Positions 1 through 8,926 of a stretch of DNA of 64,000 nucleotides are shown one piece after another (positions within the stretch are counted from its first letter, which is position 1; each line of letters starts with the position of its first letter). Below the pieces are notes generated by a model. The model had not been told where the DNA came from and made no database searches. It worked only from the letters and a program-made list of their open reading frames with translations. Made by a program: the position numbers and the translations under genes. The DNA is from Pseudonocardiaceae bacterium (GTDB taxonomy: Bacteria > Actinomycetota > Actinomycetes > Mycobacteriales > Pseudonocardiaceae). The stretch is taken from positions 1 through 64,000 of the forward strand of contig WHTH01000003.1 in assembly GCA_009377865.1 (NCBI GenBank). The letters run 5' to 3'.

Positions 1-1210
1 GGTCGAGGCCGGCGAACGCTTCGGCGACGTCGACCTGACCGCCTTCGCGCTGCACGCGCAGGGCCGAGCGCTGGTCAAGCAGGGCAAGGTCCCCGACGGG
101 TTGACGCTGCTGGACGAGGCCATGGTGGCCGTGGTGGCCGGGGAGCTGTCCTCGCCAGTGTTCACCGGCCTGATCTACTGCAGCGTGATCGACGCGTGTC
201 GGGAGGTCTACGAATGGCGGCGCGGCCGCGAGTGGACCGGTGCGCTCGCGCAGTGGTGTGATGCGCAGCCCGAGCTGGTCAGATTCACCGGTCAGTGCCT
301 GGTGCACCGGTCGGAAGTCCTGCAGTTGACCGGCGCCTGGCCCGAGGCGATCGAGGAGGCGCGCCGGGCGGGGGAGCGGTTCGCGCAAGGACCCCCGCAC
401 CCGGCAGCCCCGGGGGCTTTCTACCAGCAAGGCGAGATGCACCGGCTGCTCGGCGGCTTCGCCGCGGCCGAGGAGGCCTACCGCACCGCGAGCCGGTCCG
501 GCGGCGAGCCGCAGCCGGGGCTCGCGCTGCTGCGGCTCGCGCAGGGCCGTACCGACGCGGCGGTCGCTGCGATCAGCCGGTCACTGGACGCGACCACGGA
601 CCCGCTCGAACGCGCCCGGCTACTGCCGGCCGACATCGAGATCATGCTGGCGACCGGCGACGTCGGGGCGGCCCGCACCGCCGTCGCCGAGCTGGTGGCC
701 ATCGCGGAACGCTTCCAGGGCGGCGCGCTGGTCGCGATCGCCGCATACGCACGGGCCGCCGTCGACCTCGCCGACGGCGACGCCCCGGCCGCCCTGATAG
801 CGCTGCGGCGCGCCCTTCCGGTGTGGCAGCAGGTGGAGGCCCCCTACGAGATCGCCCGGCTACGGGTGCTGGTGGGGTCGGCGTGCCGGGCGCTGGGCGA
901 CGACGACGGCGCCCAGTGGGAGTTCGAGGCCGCCCGTGCCACCTTCGAGCAGCTCGGCGCCGCCCCCGACCTCGCCCGGCTCGACTCGCTGACATCGCGC
1001 AGGACCGCCGACCGGCCGCACGGGCTGACGCCGCAGGAACTGCGGGTGCTGCGGCTGGTCTCGGCCGGCGGCACGAACAAGGCCATCGCCGCCGAGCTCG
1101 TGCTCAGCGAGCGCACCGTCGACCGGCACGTGAGCAACATCCTCACCAAGCTGGGCGTGCCGTCCCGCGCGGCGGCCACCGCCTACGCCTACTCCCACCA
1201 GCTCTTCTGA
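1..1210 (+). CDS. LuxR-family transcriptional regulator, 5'-truncated by the window edge
   Basis: The reading frame is open from base 2 and runs to the stop at 1210, so the gene begins outside the window. The last ~60 residues form a LuxR/GerE helix-turn-helix: 'LTPQELRVLRLVSAGGTNKA' followed by 'SERTVDRHVSNILTKLGV'. The ~340 residues before it are Ala-rich helical repeats with alternating Leu/Ala, like the TPR-type sensor region of large LuxR (LAL-like) activators. An N-terminal ATPase domain may lie upstream but cannot be seen. The ligand and targets are unknown. The family assignment is firm; the regulon is not inferable. Confidence 0.9.
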   Translation, partial: VEAGERFGDVDLTAFALHAQGRALVKQGKVPDGLTLLDEAMVAVVAGELSSPVFTGLIYCSVIDACREVYEWRRGREWTGALAQWCDAQPELVRFTGQCLVHRSEVLQLTGAWPEAIEEARRAGERFAQGPPHPAAPGAFYQQGEMHRLLGGFAAAEEAYRTASRSGGEPQPGLALLRLAQGRTDAAVAAISRSLDATTDPLERARLLPADIEIMLATGDVGAARTAVAELVAIAERFQGGALVAIAAYARAAVDLADGDAPAALIALRRALPVWQQVEAPYEIARLRVLVGSACRALGDDDGAQWEFEAARATFEQLGAAPDLARLDSLTSRRTADRPHGLTPQELRVLRLVSAGGTNKAIAAELVLSERTVDRHVSNILTKLGVPSRAAATAYAYSHQLF

Positions 1211-1334
1211 CCCGGCTGGGCGGAACCACCCATCTCGCCGCGGCGCCGGAGTTGGGTGATTGCACCGACGCGGCCACCGCAGGCCGGATCGCATCGTGAG
1301 TGCTCACGTATCAGCAGCGAGCGAGGAGCACGTC

Positions 1335-2024
1335 ATGACCACGATGGAACGAGGGCACGACGCCGATCGAACCCGGCGGCCGACTTCTGCCACGACAGCT
1401 GCCACCCGAGCGCGAACCGGAGCCGACATGGTGGCCTTCGCCCCGGTCTGGCTACTGGCCGCGCTGCTCTACCACCCATTCATCGCCGACCTCACCGACA
1501 AGGCGGCGGTCGCCGCGGCGCTGACCAGCGGCACGGGTCGCTGGGGCTTCGCACACCTGGCGGTCGGGGTGGGCTCCGCGCTGCTGGTGCTGGCCTTCCT
1601 CGCGGTGCGCCGCTACCTGCATGACGCCGGCGAGCAGCGGTGGAGCCGGTGGGGGCTGCCGTTCATCGTCGTCGGCAGCACGCTGTTCGCGTTCCTGCCC
1701 GCGATGGAGATCGCGATGCTGGGCGTGTCCGCCGCGGGTGCCGACGTGCGCGCGGTGCTCGTCGCGATGAACCCCTGGTTCGTCCCGATCCTGCTGGCCG
1801 GCTCGATCACCTTCGCGATCGGGATCCTCGGCTTCGCGGTCGGGATCGTGCGCAGCGGGGTGCTCGGGCGGTCGGCGGCCTGGGTCGTCGTCGCGATGCT
1901 CGTGCTGTCCGCCGCCGGGCGGTTCGTCCCCTCGACCACGGTGCTGCTCGTGGGGGCCGTGGCCTCCGTCGCGGCGCTGTGGCCGCTGGCCTACCGGATG
2001 TACAAGCGCCCGCAGCCAGCGTGA
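1335..2024 (+). CDS. Multi-pass membrane protein of unknown function
   Basis: A 229-residue protein. The start ATG at 1335 is preceded by the purine-rich GCGAGGAG, whereas an earlier in-frame start at 1260 has no ribosome site. After a ~30-residue basic/polar N-terminus there are about six hydrophobic segments, including 'VAFAPVWLLAALLYHPF', 'FAHLAVGVGSALLVLAFLAV' and a C-terminal pair ending in a short basic tail (YRMYKRPQPA). No catalytic motif was recognised. It ends 11 bases before the broken oxidoreductase gene, so the two may once have been co-transcribed. The function is not inferred. Confidence 0.8.
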   Translation: MTTMERGHDADRTRRPTSATTAATRARTGADMVAFAPVWLLAALLYHPFIADLTDKAAVAAALTSGTGRWGFAHLAVGVGSALLVLAFLAVRRYLHDAGEQRWSRWGLPFIVVGSTLFAFLPAMEIAMLGVSAAGADVRAVLVAMNPWFVPILLAGSITFAIGILGFAVGIVRSGVLGRSAAWVVVAMLVLSAAGRFVPSTTVLLVGAVASVAALWPLAYRMYKRPQPA

Positions 2025-2035
2025 ACGGATGAACG

Positions 2036-3026
2036 ATGACCATGGACAACAACACCGTCGAGGCGTTGCGCCGTCGGCTGAACGGCCCGCTGCTGCGCTC
2101 CGAGGACGCTGGCTTCGCCGAGGCGACGCGGCTGTGGAACGGGATGATCGACAAGACGCCCGCGCTCGTCGTCGCGGCGACCGGAACGGCCGACGTCGTG
2201 ACCGGGATCGAGTTCGCCCGCACCCACGACCTGCCGCTGTCGGTCCGGGGCGGCGGCCACAACATCGCCGGCAGCGCGCTCACCGACGGCGGCCTGACGA
2301 TCGACATGTCGGGACTGCGCGGGAGCTACGTGGACCCGGTGGCGCGCACCGCCCCCATGCAGGCCGGCTGCCTGCTCGGCGAGGTGGACCGCGAGACCCA
2401 GCGCCACGGGCTGTTGCGGGCGCCAACGTCGGTGCCGTCACCACGTTCACGTTCCGGCTGCACGAGGTCGGGCCGACCGTCTACGGCGGGCTGATCGCCT
2501 GGCCGTTCGACCGGGCCGACAAGATCCTGCGCGCGTACCGGGCGATCACCACCGACGCACCCCGCGAGCTTTCGGTGTGGCTGCTGCTCATCCATGCCCC
2601 GCCGGCGCCCTTCGTGCCCGAGAGCTGGCACGGCCAGAAGGTCTGCGCCATGGCCGTCTGCTACAGCGGCGACCTGGATCGCGTCGACGACGTACTCGCG
2701 CCGATGGGCATACACTACTACTGGAAGACCCAGTACTGCTCCGATCTCACCGACGACCTCCTGGCGACGGTTCGGCTCGTTCGCTTCCTGTCGTATCCCG
2801 GGAGCGGAGCTGGGATTCCTGCACCTCGGGGGCATGCTCAACGAGCACGCCGAGGACGACGGTGCGGTCGGAAACCGCGACGCCCGCTACGCGCTGGGAG
2901 CCAACGGCATGTGGGAGCCGGACGAGCCACGTGCGGCGGAGTTCCGGCAGTGGATCCGTGATGCGGCGACGCTTCGACCCGGACAACGTCTTGCGCTCAA
3001 ACCGCGTCCGTCCCCGGGTGTCGTGA
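2036..3026 (+). pseudogene. Degraded BBE-type FAD-dependent oxidoreductase
   Basis: Four pieces of one family occur in order but in changing frames. Residues from 2036 give the FAD-binding start, including 'LPLSVRGGGHNIAGSA' with the Gly-Gly-His-Asn that normally carries or contacts FAD. After about 2420 the frame changes and roughly 80 residues of the FAD domain are missing; 'FRLHEVGPTVYGGLIAWPFD' then resumes the substrate-side domain. The frame shifts again near 2805 ('LGFLHLGGMLNEH', 'RDARYALGANGMWE') and near 2975, giving the terminal berberine-bridge motif 'RFDPDNVLRSNR'. Intact relatives are about 460 residues. The deletion plus three shifts make a working enzyme very unlikely. Confidence 0.88.
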
Positions 3027-3047
3027 CCGCAGCGAGGGCACCGCGTG

Positions 3048-3116
3048 CCCACGCGCGCGCTTCATCGTCACGCGCGCGTTGCTTCGCGCGCGCCGCACAC
3101 ATGACGCGCGCGTGGG
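3048..3116. repeat. Nested inverted repeat of alternating CG
   Basis: The perfect 12-bp arms CCCACGCGCGCG (3048-3059) and CGCGCGCGTGGG (3105-3116) enclose a second hairpin with 8-bp CG arms at 3071-3078 and 3085-3092 and a 6-base loop. It lies just downstream of the broken oxidoreductase and could act as a terminator, or extrude as a cruciform. The alternating CG tracts are also of the type that can adopt Z-DNA. No T-run follows. Confidence 0.6.
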
Positions 3117-3183
3117 CTCGTCGAATGCATCGATGAGCGCGCACGGCGCCGACCCCGCCGCTCGCCCTGCTGCACAGGGCGGA

Positions 3184-3627
3184 TCATCGCCCGTCGGCCG
3201 CTCCGGCTACCCGGCGCATCCGGACCATCAGCGTCGCGGACGGGATGACCCGGCCGGAGCTGTAGGTCGAGAGTCGAGACGCCGAGGTCCCCAAGCGTCG
3301 GGCGAACTCCGCGGCGGTCAGCCCTGAGGAGCCGACCAGCGACCTGACCTCACGGGCGATCTGCGCGCGCTCGTCCTCCGCCGCGGCCTCCCGGGCGTGG
3401 GTGATCACGGTCTCCATCAGCGGAGCCACCCCGTAGGGCCGGCTGACGCGTACGGCCTCGCCGACCGTGTGCGCGACGGGGCCCCACGGGTCTGCCCTGA
3501 TAGCGGCGGCGAGTCGTCGGCGGTGTGCCAGGCCGCCGCGTTCCAGCGCGGTGATCACAGCCTCCAGCGGCCAGGTCTCGACCGGGTCGTCGGGGGTGGT
3601 GTCGAGATTGCGGAAGGCCAACGGCAC
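3184..3627 (-). CDS. Small XRE-type helix-turn-helix protein paired with the AbiEii-like gene
   Basis: A 147-residue protein with a GTG start at 3627, three bases after the stop of the AbiEii-like gene, so it is the second gene of a tight two-gene operon. The C-terminal third is an XRE-like helix-turn-helix: 'GLTAAEFARRLGTSASRLS' then 'TYSSGRVIPSATLMVRMRRV'. The N-terminal ~90 residues are helical and unassigned. In comparable modules the DNA-binding partner neutralises or represses the nucleotidyltransferase. Here that role, and binding to the palindrome upstream of the operon, are inferences. Confidence 0.75.
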   Translation of the reverse strand: MPLAFRNLDTTPDDPVETWPLEAVITALERGGLAHRRRLAAAIRADPWGPVAHTVGEAVRVSRPYGVAPLMETVITHAREAAAEDERAQIAREVRSLVGSSGLTAAEFARRLGTSASRLSTYSSGRVIPSATLMVRMRRVAGAADGR

Positions 3628-3630
3628 GGT

Positions 3631-4335
3631 TCAGCCCCCCAGCATCCGCAGGGCGAGCTGGTGGCAGACGGCCGTCACGGCGGCCCAGTCGTGCCAGCGT
3701 GGCGCGAGGTTCTTGTAGCGGGACAGCTGGCGGGTCGTGGAGCTGTCCGCGGGTCGCGGCTCCGCGAGCTGGACCTGCAGCTGCGAGGCCACTCCGTCAC
3801 CGGAGCCGTGCTGATCGGCGTAGTAGTCGTCGATCGATGCCAGCACCCCGGCGGCGCGGTCCAGCCCGAACCGGTCGGCGAGAGCGACGACGTCGAGATA
3901 GTCGCGCGTCCGGTTGCGCCGGACGACGAGGAACCCCTTGACCCGCAGTGTCTCGTCGGCCGTGGGGACGGTGAGCCCGTGCCCCGACGGCAGCGCAACC
4001 CGGCGCGTCTGCAGGGGACGCGTGCGGATGAGCTGGCGGATCCCGGTCTCGATACCGCCCAGCTCACCGAGCACGACCTTGCCCGGCGTCACGCGGTTGG
4101 TCACCCACCCCTCGGTGGACTCGACCGCCTCGAGGACGAGATCGAACCGCTGCGCCAGATCCCCGAGGACGTGATCGTGGTCGAAGGAGTCGCGGTGCCC
4201 CGCGTACAGCGCTGCCGCCGACCCGCCGACCAGTACAGCGTCCGGGATCAGCTCCTGGAGCCGCGCGGCCGAGTCGAGCACCTGCATCAGCGTGGGACTG
4301 GCAGACGCCAGTAAGGGGTCGTCGGACGCGTCCAT
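3631..4335 (-). CDS. AbiEii-like nucleotidyltransferase (putative toxin)
   Basis: A 234-residue protein. The ATG at 4335 is chosen because a perfect palindrome sits 8 bases upstream; longer starts would run through it. The N-terminal half has the nucleotidyltransferase signature: 'VLVGGSAAALYAGHRDSFDH' contains the Gly-Ser pair and the acidic D-x-D-type residues of the polymerase-beta fold. Further on, 'ETLRVKGFLVVRRNRTRDYL' carries the Lys and the Arg-Asp-Tyr-Leu-Asp element typical of AbiEii/DUF1814 proteins. Family members are type IV toxins or abortive-infection effectors. Unusually the toxin-like gene comes first and its partner is an XRE protein, not an AbiEi protein. Confidence 0.75.
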   Translation of the reverse strand: MDASDDPLLASASPTLMQVLDSAARLQELIPDAVLVGGSAAALYAGHRDSFDHDHVLGDLAQRFDLVLEAVESTEGWVTNRVTPGKVVLGELGGIETGIRQLIRTRPLQTRRVALPSGHGLTVPTADETLRVKGFLVVRRNRTRDYLDVVALADRFGLDRAAGVLASIDDYYADQHGSGDGVASQLQVQLAEPRPADSSTTRQLSRYKNLAPRWHDWAAVTAVCHQLALRMLGG

Positions 4336-4343
4336 ACTGCAGG

Positions 4344-4359
4344 TTATCAAAACTGATAA
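4344..4359. promoter_or_regulatory. Palindromic operator upstream of the AbiEii-like/XRE operon
   Basis: TTATCA-AAAC-TGATAA is a perfect inverted repeat with 6-bp arms (4344-4349 and 4354-4359), eight bases upstream of the ATG at 4335. The AT-rich arms also provide a -10-like hexamer on the minus strand, so a repressor bound here would block a nearly leaderless transcript. The likely ligand is the XRE protein encoded second in the operon. The remaining ~290 bases up to the gene at 4651 show no other gene or clear site. Confidence 0.55.
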
Positions 4360-4650
4360 TCTACCCGCCTCGACGGACCGCCTCCGTCTTGCGGCCAGCC
4401 CGGGGACGGCGGCCGAGCCGATGTGGTGGATCGGCGCGATCGGCAGCAACAGTGCACCGCCGCCCGCTGTCGACGACCTGATTCTGTTTTCGCTGCAACG
4501 TCGAGCGGCCCGATCGCGATGAAAGCGGTGGGACACCGGGCAGCTGCACTAGCAGGCTGCCGTTGGGACCCGGCAGGCTGATCGGTACCAGCCACTGGAG
4601 GCAAACGGCTGTTCCGAGCGGCGACCCTGACGACACGAGGGGCGGCTTCG

Positions 4651-5829
4651 ATGATGACGTTCGCAGGTGCGATACAGCGTGCGAGGCGGACACCCACACG
4701 GCGACCGCTCACCGCGCAGATCCCCCGATACACGCTCGACGGCGTCCGCGACGCCGAGGTCAGCACGCACTACCTCAGCACCGCGGACGGGCTCGGCCTG
4801 AGCATGCTGCGCTTCACCCGCCATGCCGGCGGCGACGCGGTGCTCGTCATCCACGGGCTGACGACCTCCACCGACATGTTCGTGATGCCCGAGCACCGCA
4901 ATCTCGTCAGCTACCTGCTCGACGAGGGCTACGACGTATGGTGCCTCGACTTCCGGATGAGCAACCGGCACAGCTACAACCTCGCCTACCACCGCTACAC
5001 CCTCGACGACTGCGCGCTGTTCGACTTCCCGCCCGCGGTCGCGGAGGTCCGGCGGCACATCGGCGACCGCCCGCTGCACGCCATCGCGCACTGCCTCGGC
5101 TCCACCTCGTTCACGATGAGCCTGTTCGGCGGTGCCGTCGACGGCATCACCAGCATGGTCGCCAACAGCGTGGCGCTGACGCCGAGAATCCCGTGGTGGT
5201 CGCGGGTCAAGCTCGCCGTGGCGCCGCGAGCGATCGAGCTCGCCGGGATGCAGTACATGAACCCGCGCTGGTGCGAGGACCCCTGGCTCACCCCGGGCAG
5301 GCTGTTCTCCCGCGCCGTGTCGCTGCTGCACCGCGAGTGCGACGAGCCGTCCTGCCACATGCTGAGCCTGATGTGGGGGACCGGCTGGCCCGCGCTCTAC
5401 AACCACGACAACCTGGATGAGCGGACCCACCGGCGTGTCGCCGACCTCTTCGGCCCGACCAGCATGCACTACTACCGACACCTCCGGCGAATGGTCCGGG
5501 CGAACAACACCGCAGTGCGGCATGGGCCGGGAAACCCGGCCCATGCCGCGCTGCCCGGCAACTACTTCGCCCGCGCCCGCGACGTCGACACGCCGATCCT
5601 GTTCACCACCGGAGCCGACAACCGGGTCTTCACCGACTCGAACATCGAATGCCACCGGCGACTGGCCGAGCTGGGGTGCACGCAGCACGAGCTTCACGTC
5701 TTTCCCGGCTACGGCCACCAGGACGTGTTCATGGGCCGCAACGCCGCCGTCGACGTCTTCCCGCACCTGCTCGATTTCATCCGCCGCCACGATGGCCGTA
5801 CCCCCACTCAGGACCGGATCAGCGGCTGA
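4651..5829 (+). CDS. Alpha/beta-fold hydrolase with a Cys nucleophile
   Basis: A 392-residue protein; the ATG at 4651 follows GAGGGG by eight bases. The canonical fold elements are visible: strand plus oxyanion turn 'AVLVIHGLTTSTDMF' (from about residue 63), nucleophile elbow 'AIAHCLGST' with Cys148 where most relatives have Ser, acid Asp323 in 'TTGADNRVF' and His356 in 'GYGHQDVF'. Cys-containing elbows of this type occur in hydrolase domains associated with actinobacterial cholesterol-oxidase-like proteins, so a lipid or sterol ester substrate is possible but not shown. No signal peptide is seen. It sits alone between the toxin-like operon and the SARP gene. Confidence 0.85.
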   Translation: MMTFAGAIQRARRTPTRRPLTAQIPRYTLDGVRDAEVSTHYLSTADGLGLSMLRFTRHAGGDAVLVIHGLTTSTDMFVMPEHRNLVSYLLDEGYDVWCLDFRMSNRHSYNLAYHRYTLDDCALFDFPPAVAEVRRHIGDRPLHAIAHCLGSTSFTMSLFGGAVDGITSMVANSVALTPRIPWWSRVKLAVAPRAIELAGMQYMNPRWCEDPWLTPGRLFSRAVSLLHRECDEPSCHMLSLMWGTGWPALYNHDNLDERTHRRVADLFGPTSMHYYRHLRRMVRANNTAVRHGPGNPAHAALPGNYFARARDVDTPILFTTGADNRVFTDSNIECHRRLAELGCTQHELHVFPGYGHQDVFMGRNAAVDVFPHLLDFIRRHDGRTPTQDRISG

Positions 5830-5895
5830 CGCGCTTGGTGACCTGCCCGCCGCTACTACACTGGTGCACTGCTGGCCGGCGGCAGGGGTATCCGC

Positions 5896-8769
5896 ATGGA
5901 GTTCGAGGTGCTTGGGCCGTTGCGGGTGCGCGCCGAAGGCCGACCCGCCCCGCTGAGCGCGACGATGCCCCGCACCCTGCTGGGGATGCTGCTGGCCAGG
6001 GCGAACACCCCGGTTTCGGTCGACGTGCTGGTCGACGCGCTCTGGGCGGGCCGGGCCGACCCGCGTGCCGCCAAGAAGCTGCAGCTGCACGTGCACCGGT
6101 TGCGCCGCGCGCTCGGCGATCCAGGCCGGATCCGGTTCGAGCACTCCGGCTACACGGTGCGGGTACACCACGACGAGCTCGATGCGCACCGCTTCGAGGC
6201 ACTGCTCGCCGAGGGCACCGACCCGGCCGTCGCCGATGACCCGGCACGGACGGTGACGCTGCTGCGCAAGGCCCTCGGCCTCTGGCGCGGCGAGCCGTTC
6301 GGCGACGTCGCCGACGTGCCGCTGCTGCGGTCCGAGGCCGACCGGCTGGCGGAGCTGCGGCTAACCGGTCTGGAGGCGCTCTACGCCGCCGAGCTGGCCA
6401 GCGGCCACGCCACGGCGATCGTCCCCGAGCTGGCCGAGCTGGCCGCGCGCCACCCGCTGCGGGAGCGATTGCAGGGGCTGCTGATGACCGCGCTCTATCG
6501 GGCGGGACGGCAGGTCGATGCGCTCGAGGTGTACCGGCGCACCCGCATCGCCCTCGTCGACGAGCTCGGCCTGGAACCCGGTGCGGAGCTGGCGCGGTTG
6601 CAACAGGCGATCCTGAGCGGAGACCTCGACCCGGACGTCCCGGCGACACCCACGGTGGTCGCGCCGGCGCAACTGCCCGCCGGCGTCGCCGACTTCACCG
6701 GGCGTGACGGGCAGCTCACCGCGATCCGCGCGCACCTGATCGAGAGTCCCGGGCCGGTCCCGATCTCGGCCGTCGCCGGCACGGCGGGTGTGGGCAAGAC
6801 GACGCTGGCGGTGCACGTGGCACACCAGCTCTCCGAGCAGTTCCCCGACGGCCAGCTCTACGTGAACCTGCGCGGCGCCGAGGCGCAGCCGCTGGATCCG
6901 GCAGGGGTGCTCGCCCGGTTCCTGCGCGCGTTGGGGGTCGACGGCACGGCGATCCCGGACGACATCGAGGAACGCGCCGCGCTGTACCGCAGCCGGCTCG
7001 CCGGCAGGCGCGTGCTCGTACTGCTCGACAACGCGTCCGGTGAGGCCCAGCTACGCCCGCTGCTGCCGGGCGCGCGCGGCTGCGCGGTGCTGGTCACCAG
7101 CCGGACCAGGCTGACCGGACTCGGTGCTCGGCAGGTCGACCTGGCGGTGCTGGACGGCGACCAGGCCGTCGAGCTGCTCGCCCGGGTGGCCGGGCCACCG
7201 CGGGTGGCCGCCGAACCCGCGGCTGCCGAGCAGATCGTGCGGCTGTGCGGGTGCCTGCCGCTCGCAGTCCGGGTGGCGGGCGCCCGCCTCGGCGCCCGGC
7301 CGCACTGGCAGCTGGCGCGGCTCGCGACCGACCTGGCCGATGAGCACCACCGGCTCGACGAGCTGCGGCTCGGTGACCTGGAGGTGCGGGCCAGCCTCGC
7401 GCTGAGCTACGACGGCCTGGACGAGCCGGGCCGCTGCGCGTTCCGCCGCCTCGGGCTGCTCGACGCCCCCGACTTCGCCGCCTGGGTCGCCGCGGCACTG
7501 GTCGGCGACGACGAGCACGGCGACCGGTCACAGGCCGACAAGCTGGTCGATGCCCTCGTCGATGCGCAGCTTCTCGACGTGGCCGGACGCGACGCCGCCG
7601 GGCAGATACGGTACCGCTTCCACGATCTGCTGCGAACCTACGCCAGAGAGCTCGTCGCGAAGGAACCGGAAGCCCACCGCCTCGCCGCGCAGCAGCGGGC
7701 ATTCGCGGGGTGGTTCGCGCTGGCCGACGGCGCCGCCCGGCGGGTGACGAGCTCGACATTCGGTGTCCCCTTCGACTCCATCTCCGGCTGGCAACCGGAC
7801 GGCGACGTCACCGCCGCCGGGCTCGCCGATCCGCTCGCGTGGTTCGAGGCCGAATGGGCGGCCCTGCTCAGCACCGTCGAACAGGCCCGCTCCGTCGGTG
7901 CCGACGGTCTGACCTGCGCGCTCGCCGAGCGGCTCGCCACCTTCTTCGTGGTGCGCGGTCGCTATGACGACTGGCGGTGGATCTGCGGAGTCATGCTCGC
8001 GGCCGCGCAGCACGCCGACGACACCCGGCAGCAGGGGATTGCACTGCGCGGCCTCGGCGAGCTGGACCTGCTACAGTACCGTCTCGACGACTCCATCGCC
8101 TGGTTCGGTCAGGCCCGCTGCGCTTTCGAGGAAGCCGGTGACCGGAATGGTCAGGCGCTCGCGACCTCGGGCCTCGGCGCCGCCCAGGTGGAGGCCGGCC
8201 GCTTCACCGACGCTGCGACCAACCTCTCGCAGGCGCTGGCCGAGCTGCGGGAGCTCGGGGACCGCCGAAGCGAGGCATGGGCGCTGCGCCGGCTCGGCAC
8301 GATGCACCAGATGCAGGGCCGCAACGAGCAGGCGGCGGTGTCCTTCGAGCAGGCACTGGCAGTGCTCGACGAGCTCGCCGACCCGCTCGGCCGGGCGAGC
8401 GTGCTCGAACGCCTCGGCGCCGTCCGGACGCAGCAAGGCCGCGGCCGTGAGGCGCACGCCCTCATCGAACGGGCACTGGCGCTGCGCCGCGAGCACGACG
8501 ACCGGTTCGGCCAGGCACGGGCGCTGCGCAGCCTGGGGGAGCTGTACCGCGCCGAAGCACGCTGGGATGAGGCGATGAACTGTCTGGGCGACTCGCTTCG
8601 GCTGTGGCGCGAGCTCGGTCTGGCGCGTGAGCTGGCCCGGACGCTGGCGAGTCTCGGCGCGGTACACGAGAAGGCCGGAAACGTCGCGGCGGCCAGGACC
8701 ACGCGCAGCGAGGCCCGGCGGCTGCTCACTGAGGCCGGCCTCCCCGTACCCGACGGCCTCACCCGGTAG
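5896..8769 (+). CDS. AfsR/SARP-type transcriptional regulator with NB-ARC and TPR domains
   Basis: A 957-residue protein. Residues ~1-90 are an OmpR-like winged helix ('LQLHVHRLRRALGDPGRI', 'HSGYTVRVHHDELD'), ~95-245 the bacterial transcriptional activation (BTAD) domain ('ALYRAGRQVDALEVYRRTRI'), and ~265-550 an NB-ARC ATPase with Walker A 'GTAGVGKTT' near residue 296 and a Walker B-like 'RRVLVLLDN'. The C-terminal third is tetratricopeptide repeats of the 'ALRSLGELYRAEARWDEAMN' type. AfsR-type SARPs activate secondary-metabolite or morphological genes. No biosynthetic cluster lies nearby, so the target is unknown. The gene is intact and monocistronic. Confidence 0.93.
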   Translation: MEFEVLGPLRVRAEGRPAPLSATMPRTLLGMLLARANTPVSVDVLVDALWAGRADPRAAKKLQLHVHRLRRALGDPGRIRFEHSGYTVRVHHDELDAHRFEALLAEGTDPAVADDPARTVTLLRKALGLWRGEPFGDVADVPLLRSEADRLAELRLTGLEALYAAELASGHATAIVPELAELAARHPLRERLQGLLMTALYRAGRQVDALEVYRRTRIALVDELGLEPGAELARLQQAILSGDLDPDVPATPTVVAPAQLPAGVADFTGRDGQLTAIRAHLIESPGPVPISAVAGTAGVGKTTLAVHVAHQLSEQFPDGQLYVNLRGAEAQPLDPAGVLARFLRALGVDGTAIPDDIEERAALYRSRLAGRRVLVLLDNASGEAQLRPLLPGARGCAVLVTSRTRLTGLGARQVDLAVLDGDQAVELLARVAGPPRVAAEPAAAEQIVRLCGCLPLAVRVAGARLGARPHWQLARLATDLADEHHRLDELRLGDLEVRASLALSYDGLDEPGRCAFRRLGLLDAPDFAAWVAAALVGDDEHGDRSQADKLVDALVDAQLLDVAGRDAAGQIRYRFHDLLRTYARELVAKEPEAHRLAAQQRAFAGWFALADGAARRVTSSTFGVPFDSISGWQPDGDVTAAGLADPLAWFEAEWAALLSTVEQARSVGADGLTCALAERLATFFVVRGRYDDWRWICGVMLAAAQHADDTRQQGIALRGLGELDLLQYRLDDSIAWFGQARCAFEEAGDRNGQALATSGLGAAQVEAGRFTDAATNLSQALAELRELGDRRSEAWALRRLGTMHQMQGRNEQAAVSFEQALAVLDELADPLGRASVLERLGAVRTQQGRGREAHALIERALALRREHDDRFGQARALRSLGELYRAEARWDEAMNCLGDSLRLWRELGLARELARTLASLGAVHEKAGNVAAARTTRSEARRLLTEAGLPVPDGLTR

Positions 8770-8897
8770 CCGAGCCCGGCAAGCAGTAGGAAACCGTGCG
8801 GAAAGTGGGCCACTGCACGATTTCTTCGGGGGCCGGGGGTGCGAGGCGCCAGCAGGGTACGGGTCGGGGGGAGACAGGGACCCGTAAGGCGCCGCGG

Positions 8898-8926
8898 TGC
8901 GGGGCGGAGGAACACTCCGCCCCGCA
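8898..8926 (+). terminator. Strong hairpin downstream of the SARP gene
   Basis: The perfect 11-bp arms TGCGGGGCGGA (8898-8908) and TCCGCCCCGCA (8916-8926) are separated by a 7-base loop. It lies between the convergent SARP gene and the methyltransferase gene, so it can end transcription from both sides. There is no T-run, as is common in high-GC actinobacteria. Confidence 0.65.

Noticed and set aside
4549-6189. Long minus-strand frame opposite the alpha/beta hydrolase gene
   Set aside because: Antisense shadow; the plus strand holds a complete hydrolase with catalytic residues.
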